NCBI GenBank assembly: GCA_017960705.1
Contig: JAGCYR010000232.1
Span: forward strand, 1 to 15,370
DNA length: 15,370 nt
Reading direction: 5' to 3'
From: Clostridia bacterium
Lineage (GTDB): Bacteria > Bacillota > Clostridia > Oscillospirales > CAG-272
Each line of letters begins with the position of its first letter. Positions within the stretch are counted from its first letter, which is position 1. Positions 1 through 6,300 of the stretch are shown one piece after another. The notes below the pieces were generated by a model that was not told where the DNA came from, made no database searches, and worked only from the letters and a program-made list of their open reading frames with translations. The translations under genes and the position numbers were made by a program.

Positions 1-2
1 AT

Positions 3-485
3 TCGATCAAAAACAACGTCGGCTTCTCGCGTGACGATCCCGATCTTGAATCCGTGCGGGCGGCGGCTGAATTCGCCGACGTCGCGGAGAACATCGACGA
101 TTTCAAGGACGGCTACGACACCGTGACCGGCGAGCGCGGCGTAACGCTCTCGGGCGGACAGAAACAGCGCGTGTCTCTCGCCCGCGCGTATATGAAGGAC
201 GCGCCGATCCTGATCCTTGACGACTCGGTGTCGGCGGTCGACCTCAAAACCGAGGAAAAGATCTTAAAGAACATCCGTGAAAAACGGGCGGGGAAGACCA
301 CCATCGTGGTCGCTTCGCGTGTCTCCACGGTCTCGCATTTCTCGCGGATCATCGTTCTCTCGGAGGGGCGCGTCGAGGCGTTCGACACCCCCGAAAACCT
401 CCTGAAGATCTCCCCCACTTATCAGAAGATGGTCTATCTCCAGGAACTCGAAAAAGAAGTGGAAGGGGGGGATCAAAATGGCTGA
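3..485 (+). CDS. ABC exporter half-transporter, C-terminal part of the ATPase domain (5' truncated by window edge)
   Basis: This is the end of a nucleotide-binding domain of a type IV (exporter-fold) ABC transporter. The membrane domain and Walker A lie upstream of the window, and the reading frame is open from base 3, so the GTG at base 54 is not a real start. Visible motifs are a canonical LSGGQ signature (bases 147-161), a Walker B strand ILILDD (207-224) and a D-loop SAVD. Two catalytic positions are degenerate: the glutamate after Walker B is Asp (222-224), and the switch histidine is Ser (ASR at 312-320 where AHR is usual). This is the pattern of the degenerate-site subunit in heterodimeric exporters such as BmrC of BmrCD or TM287 of TM287/288. 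The stop overlaps the start of the next gene by 8 nt, which implies translational coupling with its partner. The substrate cannot be told; drug, lipid or peptide export are all possible. Confidence 0.93.
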   Translation, partial: SIKNNVGFSRDDPDLESVRAAAEFADVAENIDDFKDGYDTVTGERGVTLSGGQKQRVSLARAYMKDAPILILDDSVSAVDLKTEEKILKNIREKRAGKTTIVVASRVSTVSHFSRIIVLSEGRVEAFDTPENLLKISPTYQKMVYLQELEKEVEGGDQNG

Positions 486-2280
486 ATTTATGGAAGAAGA
501 GGACCAAAAAGAGCGTCTGAAAGGCGATAAGAAGATCCCCGTCCGCATCCTGTTCAGAAGGATGCTCGCCTACGTGCGCCCGGAGATCCGGTCGTTTATC
601 TTCGCGGGCTTCCTCCTGCTGCTGAACGTCGCGCTCGACATCGTGATCCCCTTGATCGTCTCGCGCATCACCGACAGTCTGACCGAGGAACTGATCGACC
701 TTCGCACGGTCATCATGCTCGCGGTCGGGGCATTCCTCATCGGGGCGGTCAACAACCTGTTCATCTACGTCGAATCCATGACGCTCCAGAAGGCGGGGCA
801 GCGCATCATCTACGCCCTGCGGACCGACGTGTTCACCCACATCGAGGGGATGAGCCAGAATCAGTTCTCCGAGATGCCGGTCGGCTCGCTCGTGACGCGG
901 GTCGCCTCGTATACCCAGTCGATGAGCGACCTGTTCACCGACGTCATCGTTTCGGTCATCCGCAACCTCGTCACCATTGTCGGGGTCTACGCCATTATGT
1001 TCGTCGTCAGCTGGAAGCTCGCGCTTTTGATGCTGATCCCGATCACGGTGGTCTTTATCTCCTCGTTCCTTCTGTCGATCTACGAGAGCAAAGCTTTCCG
1101 GGACGAGCGGAAACGGCTGTCCGACCTCAACGCGTTCTTGAACGAGAACCTCTCGGGTATGAAGATCACGCAGATCTTCAACCGCGAGGAAAAGAAAGCG
1201 GAGGAATTCGACGAGAAGAACAACAGCCACCGCCGTTCGGTCTTCCGGATCGTCATCGGCTTCGGTATCTACCGTCCGTTCGTCACCTTCGTCTACGTCG
1301 CGACCATCGCCCTGATCTTCTATTTCGGGGTGCGGTACGGGCTCTCTCCCGGCGGGGTCGTGGCGTTCTACCTCTATCTCGGCAAGTTCTTCCAGCCCGT
1401 GCAGCGGCTCGCCGATCAGCTCAACAACATCCATAAGGCGACGTCGGCTTCCGAGCGGCTCTTCAACCTCCTCGACGTGCAGCCCGACGTCCGCGACCTG
1501 CCCCACGCCGTCGACCTCGTCGACGTGAAGGGCAAGATCGAGTTCAAAAACGTATGGTTTGCCTACGTCGGCGAGGATTGGATCCTGCGCGACGTGTCGT
1601 TCGTCATCGAACCCGGCGACACCTGCGCCTTCGTCGGCGCGACCGGGGCTGGCAAGACCACCATCCTGCAGCTGATCGTCCGCAACTACGAGATCCAGCG
1701 CGGGACGATCGAGATCGACGGGCAGGATATCTCGAAGATCAGGATCAAGTCGCTCCGCCGCGCGATCGGACAGATGCTGCAGGACGTGTTCCTCTTCAGC
1801 GGAACGGTCAAGACCAACGTTTCGCTTCACGACGAGACCATCCCCGACGAGAAGATCGTCGAGGCGTGCCGCTACGTCGGCGCCGACTCCTTCATCGAGC
1901 GGCTGCCCGACAAGTACGAATCGCAGGTCATCGAGCGCGGCGAGAACTTTTCGCAGGGACAGCGCCAGCTGCTCTCGTTCGCCCGGACGGTCCTGCATCG
2001 CCCGGAGATCCTGATCCTCGACGAGGCGACGGCGAACATCGACGCCGAGACCGAGGTGCTGATCCAGGAATCACTCGAAAAAATGCGTTCGATCGGCACG
2101 ATGCTGGTCGTGGCGCACCGGCTTTCGACCATCCAGCACGCCGATCAGATCATCGTGCTGCAGAAGGGCGAGATCATCGAGCGCGGCACGCATCAGGAAC
2201 TGCTCTCGAAGCACGGCTACTATTGGAAACTCTACCGGCTCCAGTTCGAGGGCGGCGAAAAGCAGACCAGCGAAACTTAA
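478..2280 (+). CDS. ABC exporter half-transporter, catalytic-site subunit (membrane domain plus ATPase)
   Basis: A 600-residue protein with the usual exporter layout: about six membrane segments (near residues 39-62, 78-97, 156-177, 180-200, 259-283 and 288-308), then an ATPase domain. ATPase motifs are Walker A GATGAGKTT (387-395), Q-loop Q435, signature FSQGQ (491-495), Walker B ILILD with catalytic E516, and switch His H547. Walker A, Walker B and the His are intact, but the signature is FSQGQ rather than LSGGQ. The upstream subunit shows the reverse pattern, so the two should form a heterodimer with one hydrolytic site (this Walker motifs plus the partner LSGGQ) and one degenerate site. 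By family knowledge this matches BmrD or TM288. An A/G-rich Shine-Dalgarno (463-471) lies inside the upstream gene. The substrate is unknown, and no regulator is visible in the window. Confidence 0.95.
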   Translation: MAEFMEEEDQKERLKGDKKIPVRILFRRMLAYVRPEIRSFIFAGFLLLLNVALDIVIPLIVSRITDSLTEELIDLRTVIMLAVGAFLIGAVNNLFIYVESMTLQKAGQRIIYALRTDVFTHIEGMSQNQFSEMPVGSLVTRVASYTQSMSDLFTDVIVSVIRNLVTIVGVYAIMFVVSWKLALLMLIPITVVFISSFLLSIYESKAFRDERKRLSDLNAFLNENLSGMKITQIFNREEKKAEEFDEKNNSHRRSVFRIVIGFGIYRPFVTFVYVATIALIFYFGVRYGLSPGGVVAFYLYLGKFFQPVQRLADQLNNIHKATSASERLFNLLDVQPDVRDLPHAVDLVDVKGKIEFKNVWFAYVGEDWILRDVSFVIEPGDTCAFVGATGAGKTTILQLIVRNYEIQRGTIEIDGQDISKIRIKSLRRAIGQMLQDVFLFSGTVKTNVSLHDETIPDEKIVEACRYVGADSFIERLPDKYESQVIERGENFSQGQRQLLSFARTVLHRPEILILDEATANIDAETEVLIQESLEKMRSIGTMLVVAHRLSTIQHADQIIVLQKGEIIERGTHQELLSKHGYYWKLYRLQFEGGEKQTSET

Positions 2281-2287
2281 AAAAACG

Positions 2288-2322
2288 CCGGACGGATTTT
2301 GCTCCGTCCGGTTGCTTTTTTT
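2288..2322 (+). terminator. Rho-independent terminator of the ABC exporter operon
   Basis: A perfect 9-bp stem, CCGGACGGA (2288-2296) with TCCGTCCGG (2303-2311), has a 6-nt loop TTTTGC and is followed by TTGC and a run of T (2316-2322). It begins 7 nt after the stop codon of the second ABC gene. Confidence 0.92.
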
Positions 2323-2340
2323 CTTCTCCCGTGGTATACT
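2312..2340 (+). promoter_or_regulatory. SigA-type promoter for the acidic protein gene
   Basis: A -35 TTGCTT (2312-2317) and a -10 TATACT (2335-2340) are separated by exactly 17 nt. The -35 starts directly after the terminator stem and overlaps its T-tract. The expected start site near 2347 would give a leader of about 36 nt to the ATG at 2383, with AAGGAG at 2370-2375. Confidence 0.6.
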
Positions 2341-2382
2341 GAAAATGGAAACCGCAGACCGTAAACGAAAAGGAGACGCCGA

Positions 2383-3312
2383 ATGATCAAGTCCTACGGA
2401 AAAACGTCGAACGGGGAACTCGCCGCGCACGAGGAGAACGTCGTTTCGTTCCTCTACGCCGACGAGCGCTATCTCGACAGCGTCGAGGACGCGGAGGACC
2501 TCGGAACGGGTCTTTCGGTCTCGGTCTACCGCACCCACGCCGACCCTCCCCCCGTCGAGGGCGAGGACAGGTTCTCCCCCGACTACGAATCCGAGCTCCG
2601 GGTCGATTTCGTATGCGACGGCTACGTGATGATGAACCGACCGAAGGAGGGTCGCGCCGTGCAGATGAGCGTCGGCGCGCCGCTGGTCCGCCCGGTCGAA
2701 TCGCTCCTGATCCGCAAGCTCGAAATGATCCCCTACGACGAGCTGACCGAGGACGAATCCTTCTTCTTCTCGATCGAGGATTTCCTCGACGGGATCGAGG
2801 ACGACGGGATCGGCGTACAGTCCCCCTTCCGCGACAACGAGGACGAGCACGATACGCCCGAGGGATCGCTCGGCTTGATGACGGCGGAGGACCGCGAGGG
2901 TGAAAGCGATCTGATCGAAGTGCAGAGCGGCGACTTTGACGGGCGGTTCGAGCGCGACGATTCGCTCTACTTCTCCCGCGACGGCTTTTTCCCCTTCCGG
3001 GTGCTGTTCGCGCACGTGCTCGACGACCGTTACCAAAACGGCGGGGTCTGGCGTCTATCATCCGAGGATTGCCGCGCCGCCGCCGACCTGCTTGCCGAAA
3101 TCGAAGAGATCCCCGATTCGCTCTCGACCTTCAGCGATCTGCTCTCCGAACTCTCGATCTACGAGTACGCCCCGACCGACCGCGCCGAGCGCCTGCTTAC
3201 CGCCGTCACGCTCGCCCGTCGCGACGCGTTCAAGTCCGATGCAGAGACCCTTTACAACTGGTTCCTCGACCGCATCGAAGAGGATTCCTCCGTCACGGTC
3301 GTCGACCTCTGA
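2383..3312 (+). CDS. Hypothetical acidic protein, 309 aa
   Basis: I do not recognise a family. The start is supported by AAGGAG (2370-2375), 7 nt before the ATG. About 73 of 309 residues are Asp or Glu (near 24%) against roughly 27 Lys or Arg, so the protein is strongly negative. There is no signal peptide or membrane segment, so it is probably cytosolic. The first 130 residues look like mixed beta structure. The middle (about 128-190) is Asp/Glu/Gly-rich and probably partly disordered, with EDGIEDDG-like stretches. The last 100 or so look helical and contain two leucine-rich amphipathic stretches and a terminal acidic segment ending VVDL. The gene is monocistronic, with its own promoter and a terminator hairpin, and converges with the large helicase gene. 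Its codon use resembles its neighbours, so recent transfer is not evident. A lineage-specific housekeeping protein is as likely as a partner of the helicase. Confidence 0.85.
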   Translation: MIKSYGKTSNGELAAHEENVVSFLYADERYLDSVEDAEDLGTGLSVSVYRTHADPPPVEGEDRFSPDYESELRVDFVCDGYVMMNRPKEGRAVQMSVGAPLVRPVESLLIRKLEMIPYDELTEDESFFFSIEDFLDGIEDDGIGVQSPFRDNEDEHDTPEGSLGLMTAEDREGESDLIEVQSGDFDGRFERDDSLYFSRDGFFPFRVLFAHVLDDRYQNGGVWRLSSEDCRAAADLLAEIEEIPDSLSTFSDLLSELSIYEYAPTDRAERLLTAVTLARRDAFKSDAETLYNWFLDRIEEDSSVTVVDL

Positions 3313-3332
3313 TATTTCCTTATAATAAATCA

Positions 3333-3368
3333 TCCCCGCGGCGTTCGCCGCGGGGAATTTGTTTTTGT
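3333..3368. terminator. Probable bidirectional terminator between convergent genes
   Basis: A very stable inverted repeat, TCCCCGCGGCG (3333-3343) with CGCCGCGGGGA (3346-3356), is followed on the plus strand by AATTTGTTTTTG. On the minus strand it is followed by the complement of an A/T-rich stretch (3320-3332) with a weaker U-tract. It lies in the 60-nt gap between the converging acidic-protein and helicase genes and is likely shared. Confidence 0.8.
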
Positions 3369-3372
3369 GAAA

Positions 3373-6300
3373 TCACTTGACCTTTACGAAGATGCGTCCG
3401 TTCAGTTCGGCGACCCAGCCGTGCGAGGAGGCGTAGGTGACGCCCTCGGCGAGGTACGGGACCATCGCCTGCATCATCCGGTTGTAGCCGAAGATGCGCG
3501 AGACTTCCTTGTAGAGGTCCTCGGTCGTCAGACTGTACTGTTTTGTGACCACCGAGCGCACGGCGGCGGCGATCTCCTCGGTCGGGATATCGTTGAAATC
3601 GCGGCGCGACGGACCCTTCGGATCGGCGGGATCGGGGATCCTGGGAGAAAGCGGCGTGGATTCGGGATCGGACAGCCAGTAGAAGTGGTTGCTCGCCGTC
3701 TGCGTGGTCTTGTGGTCGATGAAGCGGAGCTTCTCGTCGATCGAGCGCTCGATCTTGGGCGAGGTGCGCGGGATGCCCCACGCCGTCAGCAGCCGCTTGA
3801 CCAGCGTCGTGCGGCTGACCGGACCCTCGAGGTGCAGGATCTTATCCATCTGCATCACGATCCGGGTCTTGTTGATAACGTCGCAGAAGGCGTCGCCGCC
3901 GACCATCGTCTCGTCCATATCGTCGAACTCGGTGACGGGATAGACCGGGAACACGTCGGTTTCGCGGCGGTGCTCGGTCCTCGCCACCGTTTCAAAGACG
4001 GTGGGCGCGGGCGCGGCGGGCGCAGGAGTGTCGTAGAGGATCGGGCGGAGCTTGGCTTCTTCGGCGAGGTTGCGGATCTTTTCGAGTTCCTTCGCCGGCG
4101 CGTCCCACCAGTCGAGCAGCCAGAGACGGTGGATCTTCCATCCGAGCGAAGCGAGGATCTCGTCCTGCAGGATCAGCCGGTCGTGCGCCGTCTCCTGACC
4201 CGCGTGTTCGCCGTCGCAGAGGATACCGAGCAGATATTCGCCCTCGCGGAGCGGATCGCGGATCGCGATATCGATCTTGTATTCCGAGCACCCGACGTGC
4301 GTATCGACTTCGTACCCGAGCTGGCGCAGCGCCGCCGCCACGTTCTCGGCGATGCCGTCCTCGCTCGTCCGGTCGCCCGGACGGGTGGGCAGATTGCCGT
4401 TGCCCGACATGGCGAAGGAAAGGAAGGAGCGAAGCCCGATCACGCCCTCCGACGTGGTCCGGTTCAGGTCGATCTGTTCGGGGAGCAGGGTCGAGAAGAC
4501 GATCATCTCGCGCCGCGCGCGGGAGGTCGCCACGTTGAGCCGGCGCCAGCCGCCCTCGCGGTTCAAAGGACCGAAGTTCATCGCGACCTGCCCGTTCTTG
4601 TCGGGACCGTAGCAGACCGAGAACATGATGACGTCGCGTTCGTCCCCCTGGACGTTTTCAAGGTTCTTTACGAAGATGGGCTCGTACATTCCGAGCGCCG
4701 CCTCCTCGAGCTTCTGGTTCTTGCGGAACTCGGCTTCGAGCAGGTCTTCGATCAGGAGTTGCTGCACCGACGAGAAGGTGACGACGCCGATACTCTGTTT
4801 GGCGAGCTCGGGTTTCTTCAAGCGGCGCACGATCTCCGCGACCACCGCCTGCGCCTCCGCCTTGTTGGTCTTGCTCTTGCCTCTGTCGTAGAAGCCGTCG
4901 ACCTTGACGTGGCTGACCCGGCTGACCCGATCGTTCGGGGAGGGGAAGGTATAGAGCTTGTTGTCGTAGTATTGCCGGTTGCTGAACGCGATCAGGCTCT
5001 CGTGCCGCGACCGGTAGTGCCAGCGCAGATGTTCCTCGGGCATTCCGAGCGCAAGACAGTCGTCGAGGATGCTTTCGAGGTCCTCTTTTTCAATATTGTC
5101 CTCGTCGTTGCGGACGGTCGCGAAGAAACTGGTCGGCGGCAACTGTTTCGGGTCGCCGACGACGATCAGGTCGTTGCCCCGCGCGATCGCGCCCACCGCC
5201 TCGCAGGTCGGCATCTGGGACGCCTCGTCGAAGATGACGAGGTCGAATTTCGGGAAGGACGGGTCGATATACTGCGCGACCGAGATGGGCGACATCAGCA
5301 TACACGGGCAGAGGCAGCGGAGCAGGTTCGGGATGCTGTCGAACAGTTTGCGGATCGCGGTCCCGCGTCCGCCCGAACGGATCGCGCGCTGCAGGATCGA
5401 GATCTCCGACGAAGCCGAGGCGTCGTCCATCGCGTTCGGGATCTTGGAACTTAACATCGCGGCGAGTTCCTGTTTGGTCAGGTTCTCGAAGTTGGCGTTG
5501 ATCTTCGCGAACTGACGGATCTTCTCCTCGACCAGCGCGCCGTTGAAGCCCGAGAGCGCCTCTTCGCCGTCGATGACGTAGGCGGCGCAGGCGTAGGCGA
5601 GATTCCGGCGGTAGGTCGGGATCAGCTGATCGGGTTCGATCTTCCCGGCTTCGAGCGCCTGGCAGAGCACGCCGAGTCCGGCTTTCTCCGCTTCCTCGCG
5701 CACGCCGAGATACCCGTTCCAGTCGCGGAGCGTGTCGATCTTTTGTAGACACGTTTCGGCAAGTTTCTTCTGATTGATCATCCAGCCGGGCAGCGCGCGC
5801 CAGCGCGCGGGATCGTTCTCGCAGAGCGCTGCGAGTTCGTCCTCGGCGGAAATGAAGGCGTTGAACGACGCGGTGACCTGACGGAAGAGCGCCGTCCGTT
5901 CGGCGAACATCCCCTCCTCGGTCAGAGCGCCGATCTTGACCAAAACGAGCGACCGGTTCTCGGGGTTGGTGCAGATCTCGCCGCAGAGACGGATGATGTC
6001 CACCGCCTGCAGAAATACCTGCTCCAGCATCCGGAAATCACAGCGCCCGCGATCCCACACCTCCCCGAAGATGACCTCGCAGAGGTTGTTTTCGCGCACC
6101 GTGCGGGCGGATTCCTGATATTTCAGAATATCGTTCAGGATCTTCACGGTCTCGCGGGTGCGGCAGGGCTTCGCGGTCTTGCCGAACGTGGCGAGCCGGC
6201 GGCAGATCGAGCGGCGGCGGAAGAACCCGGTGATCGGGCTTCTCGACTGCGCCTGCTTGATGCGCTGGAGGTTGGTCGCCGCGTCGAAGTTGAGGATACC

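Noticed and set aside
54..56. GTG as the start of the first ABC protein
   Set aside because: The frame is open to the window edge, and the residues before it continue a normal ATPase-domain sequence, so the gene is simply cut by the window.
349..1998. A 549-codon open frame on the minus strand opposite the ABC exporter genes, and another at 12127-13383 opposite rpsB-tsf
   Set aside because: The plus strand encodes proteins with clear family motifs and ribosome sites. The antisense products are biased in composition and have no recognisable domain.
3313..3372. Mobile-element boundary or attachment site next to the helicase gene
   Set aside because: The gap holds only a terminator hairpin. 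No direct repeats flanking the helicase, tRNA gene, integrase or transposase were found in the window.
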